The position numbers and the translations under genes are program-made. Below the pieces are notes generated by a model that was given only the letters and a program-made list of their open reading frames with translations, was not told where the DNA came from and made no database searches. 64,000 nucleotides of DNA, from NCBI RefSeq assembly GCF_036370855.1, contig NC_088102.1, forward strand, positions 20,069,001-20,133,000, in the 5' to 3' direction. Position 1 is the first letter of the stretch. Every line of letters starts with the position of its first letter. Positions 1-12,800 of this stretch are shown in pieces. The DNA comes from Dromaius novaehollandiae. Its lineage: Eukaryota; Chordata; Aves; Casuariiformes; Dromaiidae.

Positions 1-3000
1 TTTGCCCAGTTCTGTACCTGGCACTACTAAGAGCCAAAAAACTATTCTGGATAGACTCTGTTCTATACTGCATGTATGCACAGTGCCTCACAAAGTAGGT
101 CCCAGCCTTGTTTGGGACCCACAGTGGTTGCTCCCTACCTACTCGTTGCAGTACCAGTATCTGTGTTGCTAATGAACTTAATGGATTTTCAGATACTTTC
201 TCTCCTTTGGGATGAAAACTCCATGACAAGGTTTTGCATCATCGCCTGGGGAGTTGGTGTGAAAGGATTTTTTTTTTTGGTGACTATCACTAGCAGCAGA
301 AAGGTTTTCATCAAGATGAAGGTATAGTCTAAAAATTGCTATATTCTGCTTTCACCTGATCTTTGGATGTTAACCAGCAGGTAGAGTATATTTACATCTA
401 CGACAGTTTTCAGTGTGAAGATTAGAGCACTCATGAAACAGACGTTCATTTTAGAGCAGTCAGTAAGATGTTTTGCTGTTTGCTTTGATGTTGTCTTTTC
501 TTTCATATTTTCTCTAGAATTCACTTCTGAGAATAAGGAACTTTGTTTATTAAGTTTTAATGTAGCCCTGGCTCAGCTGTGTAGAAAGGTAAGGGGATGG
601 AGGATTAGGACTGCAACTACAGACTTATCCTTCCAAAACATTTGACTCAATTTGAAGCTTTGATTACTAAAGTTTTGTTTAGAAGAAAGATAAAGGTTAC
701 TAGAAGCATTCTTTAAAAGCAGGTAATAAAGTTTTATACACTTAAGCATTGCAATAATCAGCTTAGAGGTTTATTATTTAAGATTGAAGTATTCTATAAA
801 AATTTTCTGTGATGAAAAATAAGGTTTTTTTAAATCCTCATGGAAAGAAGATGTCTTAGTGAGCACATGAACCTTAAAATCTTGACCTAAAGGCTGCAGT
901 GTCAGTACCCTGAGGGAGAAAAAGTTGTCATGAAAGCTAGCTAAACAGAGTATCTATTAAACTTAAAGTATCCATCTCATCAGCTTGTGTAAAAATAGTA
1001 ATAGTGGTTTTCTGTGGTTTTGTTGTTCACACATTTTGGGCCAAACTCTGTTGTCTGATCAGTAAATGCAGGTCTATGGAAGGCTGTGGAAGTGCAGATG
1101 TGCCAGTGGAAGCTGGAAGCAGGGTATTCCCTAAAAACAGTGCTTCTGCGTGGAGTGGGCAGAGACGCTGTCAGCGAGGGATTAACTTGCATGCTGCAGT
1201 GTTAAACTGGGGCAGCGATCACTGTTTAGGAATAGAAAGGCATTAATAAAACTTTTCCATTAAAAAAGCCAAGTAGAATGGATTGACAATGTTGATGTTT
1301 TTCCCAGATTTTCCTTGAATAAAGAAATTAATTGAAACAAACCTTTTCTACCGTCTTACTTCTGAAAAAAATTACTTTCCAAAGCAAAATGTCTAACCAG
1401 ATATTCCTAACTAGCTCCAGGAAGAAGTGACTAGTTTGTTTATTTTTCCCGATCAACAATACATTTAAAGCTGGGCAAAGCTGGTTTTGTTCCTGTAGCC
1501 AGAAAGGCAACTGAATACATTAAAGATTTATTTGAAGGGCAGCATCTACTTGATGCCAAGTAGAATGGAGTAAAGCAGAACAATTTCTAATCTGCAAAGG
1601 TCACAGTTCATTCCAATCATACTGTTACATATGGAACAAAGTATTCCGCTTACATGTGTATATTTGAGAGAAAGATCAGAATGAAAGGAAAAATTATCAA
1701 CAACTGAACAACAAGATTCATAAGGAAATATACATACGTGTTTCATTTTCAGTGTAATGATTATCAAGGGGGCAGCTGAGCATTAGAGCAAATGTTCAGT
1801 CTCAGGAACTGGATTAATTACATTGCACCTACCTGCAGGACGCCACAACTGTAATTTTCCCTTTCTGTATCTGTCCCTTCCCATTTCCATGCTGGCTGCA
1901 CTGGGGGTTGATGAGTGTTGCAGCTGATATTTTTAAGCCTATTTTTCTGAAGTATCTATTAATTAGGATAGCTTATCTGCATCATTTTATCTTCAAGCAC
2001 CTATTCCACAAAACAGCTCCCGCTGATATCTGTCAGTGTTGTGAAGTCTGAGCATCACTGGAAACCAAACTTACTGGAGCAGGGATTATTTGAATCTGGA
2101 CCAGCAGAAATCAAAGCATCCAAAGCAAATGAATAGTTTAGAAAACGTTGATAGTAAAATCCTTTGGAATCTCTCAGTGCAGTAGGAAAGCCTGGCACCT
2201 CCAATGCTTGCTCATACGTGTTTTTAGAATACAGTAGAATAAGTCATTATATTAAAATGATAGTTGTAATATACTTTGTTTTTAGATGGTCTCATTTGCT
2301 AGCCTCAAAGCAACACACAGTTCCCCAAAGAAGTTAAACCTCATAGTATTGTAGAAGGCAGGTAGGTGAAGGAGATTACCTCGATCTTATCATCAAACAG
2401 CTGAACTGAAATTACATCTCACTTAGTGTAAGCGCTATCAGAATTAAACCAATTGACTCTGGTGGCAAATGCATTCCCAAAAGTGATGGCAAAATTTCGC
2501 CCTAAGTGTTCCAGTGAGTGAAATCAGTGTAAGATCAAAGTGGCTTCCTAAATCCAACTAAAAGTGAGTGTAAAAATAAAATGTCTTTCTCCATGTTTTT
2601 GAAACAGTCATTGGCAAAATACTAGGTATTCTGTGACTTATTAGCTCTTGTATTTCTGTAAGAAAAAGTCCTTTAGTACTTCAGCAACAAGCAAAGAACT
2701 ATGTTGCTATGGTGACTTTTTGTTGTATGGCAGGCAAATGTAATAATCAGTTGATTTGTTCATAAGTTCTAACATATTTGCCAACCTGTATTTTGTAGGG
2801 TTTTTGGTAGCTTTACGAAAGGTAACACAGAGGACTACTGGAAGAGGAAATTACTAAATCTGGGGAAAGGAGAAAAGAGAACTGAGGAAATATGAAGGTA
2901 AATAAACCAAACAAAACATAGAGTTCCTCACCTGGCCGATTGCTGATGTTGGAATGGTGCCAGCACCCCACACTCCTCAGAGTCAACCCCTTGATACACT

Positions 3001-6000
3001 ATTAGTCTAGGATGGTTTTAACAAACTGAATACTTCTTCATTAATTGCATCAACATCCACATAAATGGAGTTTGTTCCAAAGCCACTTTGCACGGCCCCG
3101 TTAATTGATGAACACTGAAATAATTTTCATGGAAAGAGGGAAACATGAAATCTCCTTTCCCTCATTTCCCAGAAAGTAGTATTTCTAAAAGTACATATGA
3201 ATGCTCTCTAAAAATTATACTGACTACTCAGGCTGTGAGTATGAAATTCTTAGACAGTAATAGCTGTTTGCCAAGTCTGTATGCTCCATTTAGTTATTAA
3301 CTACTAATGATGTGAATGTTTTTTTCCTGTGAAAGGGCAGAGTTGTTGTAATTACTTATCTAATGCTGTAAGTGCTCATGCTTTGCAAAATTCAAGTATG
3401 GTGTTGTGCCTGCTTCGCAGGGCTTATATTCTCACGGTCTGTATGGTTACAGGAGGGAGGGTGGAGGGCAAAGCACATGAACACAGAAACACCAGCAAAG
3501 GATTCATTAAAGACAGTAGTTTTGAGAAGAGGCTTGAAGTCAGAGAGCACTTAGGGACAATCCCAAAGCCTATTGAAGCAGATAGAAAGAAAGGCTGAAT
3601 CTAATAATGAATAGCATAAGTGGACTGAATGCACCAGGGTATTAAAGAGAAGCAGAAAGAGGGGAGAATGGAGAGAACTATAGCTGGCGTAGGAAAATGG
3701 GAAGGCATTGTCTGAGGCATCAGAAAAACAAGCAGAATAATCTCAATGTCTCTAATATCTAGGAGTCAGTAATTTCACCACCTTACTGCAGTAATTAAGC
3801 TGAAAATATGTTGGTTTTAATTGCTCCTCACTGAAGCACTGGTTCTGCATTAATCTGCTGGCTATAAAATAGTCACTCCTGTCTGTCATTTCCTGCAACA
3901 TTGTAATCTAATACTACACAAGCATCTCACCATATTCACATCCTCTATTGAATAATTGTGGCTTCAGTTTCATGATGCATAGTCTGTTCAATCAATCTCT
4001 AATTGCAGCGCTATCTGAAGCTATGTTTGATACACCTATGTAATTATGTTTACTGTTAATAATGCAAATAGAATCTGCTGAGTTGGTCAAATCAGTCATC
4101 CTCGCTTGCTAGCAGCAGTTTCTACAGCTGATTTTTTTCAGCTGCTGAGAAACTGTTTTTTCTAGTTCTCCTTTGATCACTCACACAAAGGATGCTCTTA
4201 TTGAAGGAAATCTGTGAAAACAGGAGCTAAAAACCCATTGTGGAAATGTCAGCACTTACTATAGAGGCCGCATGGAACTTCTTGCCTATCCAAAACGGCT
4301 GGAGAAGGCCCTGAATTCAGTGAAATGGATGTAGTCCTGCTGTGTATAGTGAGGGATGAGAAGTGCATGAATTCCTCCTTGCTTTAGATATTGCTTCATT
4401 TGGGCTTTTCTAATACTGGGAAGGGTGATTAATCCAAGACTGTGTGGAGATGCCAGTCTCCTCCGGAAAAGCTTAAGGGAAACAGAAGAAGTAGGCAGGG
4501 GGTACTGTGGCTCTGAAGCTGTACTATCTTTTACTAAGAAGCCTGTTGGAAAACCTTTGTCCCTCCCTGATGCAGGTTGTTTCCTGTACCAATCCCATTC
4601 AAAGTTAGCCTTGGCAAAGGATTTCAGATATAGGTTTGTAACTAGTGAGATTGTCCTTATTTTGTCCTGTAAAAATAACTTTCCACTTCAGTTTCCTTCT
4701 TTTTCATCCACAGCAGTTTTCTTCATACTGTATTACTCAAATATTACATCTATCAAGATGATACGCTCTATAAATTAGTGTAGTGTGAAGTATTTAAAGA
4801 CACATATAAGTTTGATTTTTAGGATTTTATTTTTCACTGTTTTTCAATAACATCAAACTATGCTGAGTTCATATGATGGCATTTTGTGTATCACTCTTTT
4901 CTTTGACAATATTTTGCTTTGGAAGCCATGCAATTTATTCTTAACTTTATCGGAAACATGTAGAATTACCTGTTGTGTTAATGACTTGTTGAATGGCAAC
5001 ATGAAGAGGTTGTAGTGCTTTGGCAACAGGCTGATGTGCTTTTTTCTTCATGTCCAAAAGTATTACACCACATCAGCCCAAGGAATGCAACAGTTGTGCT
5101 GTGATCATTTTGTAGGATTTGTATATTTCTCCTTTAGCAAAAGAGGAGGGCTTAAGCCAGAGATATATAGAATTATACAAGTTAGAGGTAGAGGAGACCT
5201 CACTTTTTGCAGAAGTTTCTCAATTTGCAGAAAGAGCTAAATGTGGCTGGTAACGTATTAGCAGTAGGTATGGTCTAACCTATGAGAGTGCCCAGGCTGA
5301 AGTGACCAATCTCACCGGAGCCTATGACTCCTGGAGGCTACTCTTAGTACTCCAGTTACAACCTGTTGCAGCAGGCTATTGTTTTTGTTATCTGGACACA
5401 GGAAAATGTATATTACAATTAATTTCAAACCAGCATCTTTTTGTGAAATCTTTCACCTCTTACTGACATAAGCTACATGTAAATCAACAGCAAGGTGCAA
5501 AGTTCTCCAGTCTGTTGTCCTGCTCCTTTCATCACTCTCTTAACACCAAAAGACAACTTTCTGCAGCTGCCGTATATTACAGGAGGTCTCACATCCAAAT
5601 AATGACCTAGCCCAGGCAGATTTACATGTTAAATGTGATAGGATCACAGCACAACCATAGCTGCAGACACCTCATGGAAAGATTCCAGTTAATTAAATAT
5701 GAAACAGGGATAATAGTTTATAACAGCATCAACATATTCTGCTGTCAGCTCTCAAAGAGACAGCTCTTTAGCCTTCAGTAAACCAAGCCTCCCCAGCCTG
5801 AGAATGGAAAAAGCAGATGCCCACTCAGAGGAACAATGGTCCTTTGCAGAACTAAAAGAATACCAGCTCACATGGTTAAACACGAAGTGTTGCAGCATTG
5901 GCAATAATTATACAGGACTGTATCTATCATTGGATCTAAGAGAATAATTTAATTTCAAAAATTAATGTCTTTCCTTCACCAATTGTATTTTTATCAATAT

Positions 6001-6791
6001 CTGTCTTTGTGAGTATGTGCGCTCCATCTACCTCTGCTTCCCTGTAATTAGTTTTAGAGATAACATGGTGTTTACCATATATCACCAGCCTAGTGATGAA
6101 GGATTTAGAGTAGAAAAGCCTTTGCCATTTTGAAAACTGCCTGGTTTTGAATGTCAGATTTAATTAAGTTGTTTCTGTTGAATTTCCTGAAGGTCTGGCT
6201 CCAAACTCAGCTCAGGGTCAAAAGTAAAATAAGTATCATGTCTCTCCACATCTCTCCCAAATCCAGTCTGTCACAAAAGCCTTAACTGCTTCCAAATACA
6301 TATTCAGTTTATGCTGTAGGAAAAGAAAACAAGATCTGAAAGTATCAAGGACACAGTCTGCCTGTAAAATTAGTTTTCTACTTTCACCAGATGGAGTTGA
6401 AAGACAGCAATGTTTTATACTTAGTATACTAAAGACAATTTTGACAAAAGAAACAAATGCTTGATTTGAAAAAAGATAAATAACTCAGTTCATATAGATA
6501 CACTAAATGTGTGCATTCACATGCAAAAGATAAGATAATCGTGCAACTGTGAGTCTGGGGATGGAATTTGAGAAGGGGCTCATGGCAGGCAAGTAGGGGG
6601 AAAAATGGTAGCAATGAGTAGGCTATGTATTGCTAGGGACGCAGTGGAAAACAACTGCCTAGACTTTTAAAATTAGATTAGCAGTATATTATGGTAGAAA
6701 AACAACATTAAGAACAAATCATGCACTGTAAGAAAGAGTGCCATGACAACCTGACAGTATTCCTCCAACACAGACAGACACACAGGTGAGA

Positions 6792-6806
6792 TTTTTTTTT
6801 TTTTTT
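6792..6806. repeat. Poly(T) tract, 15 T
   Basis: A pure T run preceded by an ACACAGACAGACACACAGG-type short simple stretch. No mobile element was recognised. Confidence 0.9.
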
Positions 6807-9800
6807 GGTTAGAACTAAAATTCATTAAATGTTTTAAAAGTTGTAGGCTCTCATTCTAATTTCAATGATTCTCAAGTAGAGCTTGCCAGCAGAGACTTTG
6901 TGGGTATGTGTGTCTTTGTCCTCATGAAGAGATGTGCTTTCCTCTAGGTCATCATGTATTTCCTCATTATTATTTATTGTTTGATGTGCTCTTACTGACA
7001 GTGCAGACCTATGCAGCAGTCATACAATCTAAGTAAACTGTCTTCCTAAACAGAAAAGTCACAGCTGCATAGAAAAGTAAGTGAGACCCTTATAAAATAT
7101 AGGTCAGCTTTGGACTGTCCTAGCTACATAATAAAGCGAGAGAGACTAAACAATGACAGGAGATGTGATAATACAAATCAATAAGGAGGAAGTACTTAAC
7201 ATCGCAAAACGCAATAACAGAAATAGAAAAGAAAAAATATCTAAGCAGTGTCTAGTTGTATGTCTGGGTACCTGTACAGCAGGGGCTTGGGAGGAGCAGA
7301 ATAATAGTTTGTAAACACTTGAAAAATATAACCACAAAGAAGGAAGAGGTAATATGTAATTAGAAATACTGGCATGACAGAAAGAAGAACACAATCTTAC
7401 TCCCAGAAAAAAATAGGCAGAGATGAGTCATATAAACAGAGTATTGGAAATCTATATCCAAAAGACCTTTAAAAGGATAACGAGCCAAGTTTTGGGGCAC
7501 ATGCTGTTAGTCACATTCTTGATCTGGCGGTGGTGAGTGGCTCAGGGTGCAGGGTAGGTGCTTTCTGCCTTCCAAGCAGTAGGTGGCAAGCTGCTTCATC
7601 CTGCAGAAGCCTGCTTGGTTGGTGCTTCCCCATTTAGAAAAATTTTTCACTTTGGGGTCTTTTTAGCTAAGAATGTTCTTTTCTAAATGCAGAGTTGGTC
7701 ATAAAGTATGAATAACATTTGAAAATGGATCTCTCAAGAGCACATTTAATTGAGACTGAATACAGCACTGTTACAGTAACATAAACTCAGTTTTGCCTCC
7801 AATAGCTGGCAACATTGCATGGTTTATGACAAACAATCTTAGAGTTCTCCTCCCTTTTCTGCATTTAGGTAGTTGCAGGAAACTGTCAAAACTATATTTT
7901 AGTTATTTCTGGGCAACTGTATAGCCTATGACTCTGTATACTCCCTGAAAACAATTATTAACCACTCTGAGTATAGTTATTTGCATAATAACTGTGGACT
8001 CTTCTCAAGAACTGCCCTTTGAATATGCAAATCTCTCCTTATGGTGGCTATATGATCTGCCTGCTCTGACTGACTCTAAACATTGCTTCAGGTTCTCATG
8101 TGAGGCAAAACTACATAAAGGAAGAACTGCCAAAGATGCAGCTTTCAAGGAGTAGTGCTTTTTTTTAAAAAAAACAAAATTTGTAAGCACCCCTCATGCC
8201 ACTTTCCCTGCAACCTCCGATTTCACAGCAAGCCAGCAAGGTCCACATGTTTAGGATTGTGGCCAGACCGAAAAGTCCCTACCTTTTTGGTTGCTGTTGT
8301 CCCTGGCCATGCAGCAGCTCCACCAGGGAGAAGAGCTGTGCTGGCTTGAACGGAGCAGGAGAGGGTCAAAGAACAACAGTCAAGAAGAACCTATTGGATT
8401 TTATATTTGTTGCTTATTAACACTGTCAACCTGTTTCATACTTCATTCTTCTGTCCAATATAAGCTTTGAAGCCTCACTGTACTAATAAGAACTACTTTG
8501 TAAATCAGAAGTATTTTCAAGTTAGTATTACAGCAATTACATGGGAATTTTTGCTGTTTCCCTAGAAGCTAGACAAGAGCCCTCTCCAATTTCTTCTGAT
8601 TTCCATCTCCACTCTGCTCTGAAAGTGGAACTTCCTATGGAGATGAACTATTTTTCTCTACAATATGGGTGACAAATAATATTCAGTTATCTCTTCATTA
8701 CATCTCTGTGATAATGAGATATTGTTTGCCTTTATTGTCCTGACATGAGTGTAACTCCTCTGGACCAATACTGGATTTCCAGGTCCTTGGAAGCAAGCAC
8801 CCAGCAGAGGAGAAATCCACATGTCAGGGCTTAGGTAAGTACATATCATATCATCTACAAACAAATCAACTCCACAACAGAGGTGGCTAAGCAGGGCACT
8901 TCTCTGAACCCTAAACACCAAAGGTGTGTTTTCAGAAAGCCAGTAAGCCTCAGCTCTGATCAGAGAGAGTAAAAGCTTTTCCCTTTTATGTACTGATCTG
9001 TCATTTAAAGATGTGTAACCTCTTCTATCATACACAGCATATCTTCTTAAACATAGCCAGACATCTGTGAATACTGTTCTGAAGGTCCTGACTTCTCTGT
9101 GCATTGCCCAGGGGTGTCCACACACCTAATTCAAGGTCATGATTTCCAGTAGATGACAAGAAAAGGATGTCACAGTCATGTTCCTGAAGATTTTGGTGGA
9201 TGTCTGAACCCCAGCTTGGCATTTCCCTCTGTGCTCCTCTGTGGATCTAGGTTTATGGCCTTCATCTCTGCAGTGACTACAAATTGCCCTTTACTAGTAC
9301 GAACAATATCCAGGCAGAGGAGAACTGGAAATGTTATTGTAGGTAATTATGATAATTAGCAAAATTTCTTAATACAGAATGTGTGTTCTTTAGTCAGAAT
9401 AATCTGTAGCCTGTATAGCCACAGTCCTTTTCACTGATACTTGACCCCAACTACTAATATACTCTCTTTAAAATACAAGAAAATTTGTATAGAATCTAAC
9501 ATGGTTCATTGCTTTGTAAGGCAACTGTGTGTGTTTTTATTAACTAACTGCACTCCGTGTCTGCCCAAGGTAATTGGCAGCTGATTTGTCTTTGACATCA
9601 TGACTATGTTTACAAAGATTATTGGCTATATCACAACTGGATAAATGGGGTCAAAATAAATAGTATACAAATGATAAATTTGTATAGTGAATGGTAGCAC
9701 TGCCAGTTATGGCTTGCATGGATTTCATCTAAAGTCTGGAAATTGTTCAACATCACACAAGACAAACTAGAAGCAGGAATCTCCAGAGGAGGTGGATTTA

Positions 9801-9812
9801 CCCCCCCCCCCC
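9801..9812. repeat. Poly(C) tract, 12 C
   Basis: Twelve consecutive C in otherwise AT-rich sequence. Tracts like this are prone to length variation and to sequencing error. Confidence 0.9.
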
Positions 9813-12800
9813 AACCAGATGCATTTTTCAGAGATCCTACTGCCAGTTAAAAAGTGATTGGCCTATGTAATTACGGATATGATTATGAATATTAGATCAA
9901 AGGGCTGACAACAATCATGGTAGCCAGATTTCAGTCTCTGGCACAAATGAGATTAACAATTGAGAAGTCCACTCATGGAGACTAACCAGATTTCCTGTAC
10001 GACATAAGCTTTCTTATTAAGCTTGTCAAATGAAAAGGCCACAAGGCATCCTGAAATAGCAGTTCCAAGAAAACTATCATTTCACCTATTTTTCTTTCTC
10101 TGAATAGGTCAGTGTCTGCTGTTCCCTCATCAGTTTGTTCTATACTCCACTGTGTAGAGTGACAGTCAGATTTGCTGAACAGTCCAAACCTGTCAGGTAA
10201 GGTAGCAGAGCTGGATTATTGCTAAGTGAGGTATCTGGCCTGAATCTGGAGTAAAATAACTCAGTTAATGGACAAGCAGTGGGAGGCTGGTGCAATGGCA
10301 GTTCTGGGGAGCAACTAGACTTGAACTGTAGTATCCAGAAGTCACCAATGTCCCACGCCAAGCAGGCAAAGGTTTTGGCCAAGGGCAGTGCAGTCCCCAG
10401 TGAGGGCAGCCAGCAGCTTTCTCTCCAGACTCTGCAGGATCACAGCATGGGGTACCTTCCCTTCCTGCCAACTTGCAGAGTTCAAACTCCCTCTCCTTAG
10501 GCAAGCTTGTACTGGGCTTTTCCCAGAGTTTTCTGTTCCCTCCTCCTGATGATTTGTCTGTGGATGCTGCTGACAGCACAACCCCACACTAACAACTGCA
10601 GGCTGCAGTGCTTGGGCGTAACATTCACAGGACTACCAACTGAAAATCCCAAAGTAAGGCTGTAAAAACCAAAATGAGAATCATGATTTTTTTTCTATTA
10701 CTTTTAAAAACACATTTTAATGGTCTCTCTGCCTTCTGCTTTGTGACCCTATAGAGTGCACCAGAGAGTTACGTTCAAGCTTTTCTTTGCATAAGAGCAT
10801 ACTTTCTTTTATAAAAGAAAGCTGGGGTGCTACTGTATCACAGTAATGCAGGGGCTGGGAGTTCCAAGGAAAGTGTTCAATAACCTCAATACATAATAAA
10901 ATCAACAGTGGTGACCGCATTGGTGATTATTGATCACTCCAGGAGAAAAGTGGTGACCTTGCAAAGCATGGATGAAACAATAAGAAAAGCATGGCTAGAC
11001 CCAGGGCAGCAATAGCTGAAGTGGTGAAATGAGAGGCAGGAGTGGAGCTTTATAGCAGCATGCTGTCTGGCTGTTGGCTGAAGCAGGAACCGGTTTCAAC
11101 TGATTCCTGTCACCAAGCGCCAGAGAAGGAATTTCCAGAAGAAGAAAGTGATGGTCTGGAGGTGATGGATAACAGCGAATAAAACAAAGTGTTTCTCTTC
11201 CATCACTTGCTTGTGGAGGGAACCTTAGAAAGACGCAGTGTACATGTACCCCAAATAAAGAAGGAGTGTTGGGCAGGCAGAGATCTGACACGTCCTAAAT
11301 GAAAAAAAAATCAGGGATATGATGTCTCTGTCTGGCTATGCTGACAGACTCCTTGGAGGAGGATAAAATTGCTAGGGGAAGCTTTAACCTTTAACTTGTG
11401 TTATAATGTCTTGAGTCTGTAAACAATTTTATTCCTCCTCTGGTAAAATAGATGTTAAATGAGGAGAAGGAGCTGCCAGGTTTCAGTTCTGAGATGAGCT
11501 GTTCTGATGATACCACACGCCTGTCTGAGGTCAACAGCAACAATCCCTCTGGAGCCAGCCTAGGCACCACCCCAGAGATACGGGCCCTCTGAGGAGCTCT
11601 AGCCCTCACTTCTGGCAGCTGAAAGACAAGGTTACACAGAAAAGTGAGTGGCTAAATGAGTAGAAAGACCAGGAAGGCTTCTTTCCTTCTCCTTTCCATT
11701 CTGCATGCATCATTACTGAACATATTCACTGGTCTGATGACCTGATGACTAAAGATTTCTACACGTGCAGAAGACATCCTGGATTTCATCCCTACTTGTG
11801 CTACCTGGGAGCTAGGCTAAATCTCCAAACATGAGGAAGAGTTTGGCTTTCATGACCCTATCCCTCTTTAACCTTTCTGCTCCGCTCATGTGGTGGCCAA
11901 GCAACCCAGCTGCAAAATAGCTTGTAGTAAGAATATCAGCCCCAGGGGACCTGGGCACAGGGCAACAGCTCCCTGCACAGAAAGGCACAACCTAGGAACA
12001 ACCAACTAGTGAAGACACCCAGACCCAGCAGCCATATGGAAACTTGTAGTGACTGGCCCAGAGAGAAAGTAACCAGCTCCCACCCTCGTGCTCCCAGCCC
12101 TCCAGAATGGACAAGCGATAACAAGTAATGCAAATGCACACAGTACAACATACAGTGTGTCAGGAAACTCCCTGTGCACACTGTCTGATAATATACATAT
12201 ATACACATACATATACTGTTGGACCGTTTGCTGCACGAAGGCACCAGCTCACTGATTCACATTTTAATTAGTGCACTGTGGAGCAAAGAAGAGATGAGCT
12301 TTCCTCCTGATATCAGTTCCCATGCAGATTGTTACAATTGATTATCACAGCACCTAACTGTGAGGCCATAGAAAGTGTCAGATTAATATCTTTTTTGTAT
12401 TTAAGCACAATACCTGCTTGGAACATGTGATCTGTTTGTCAGTTGTCTTTTCTGCCACCTCCTGATTACCCCAGGCACTGCGGAGAGGCTCCCAAATCCT
12501 TTCTCCACACAGGACAATCGAAAATAAACCACCACTGTCTGAGCCTGAACGTAACACTCAGAACCAGAGCTGTTTTTAGCCATTAGGATAATTAAAATTG
12601 CTGAAAGCAAATCTAAAGCAGGGCTGACTGTAAGAGTTCTGTCTGCAAGTTGTGGCCAGGGCTAAGGGCTCAGATGAAAGTCCAGAAGCAGCTCTAATAC
12701 AAATATTTGAAGTTTCCTCACTTTAAAAAAGTAGATGTACATTACATGCATGTGAATTGTTTTTGCTAGGCTTAGGTGCATGGGACCAGAAGCACTTCAT

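Noticed and set aside
1268..1569. 15-bp repeated word GCCAAGTAGAATGGA at 1268 and 1555
   Set aside because: A match of this length is expected about once or twice by chance in 64 kb, and the flanks do not extend the similarity.
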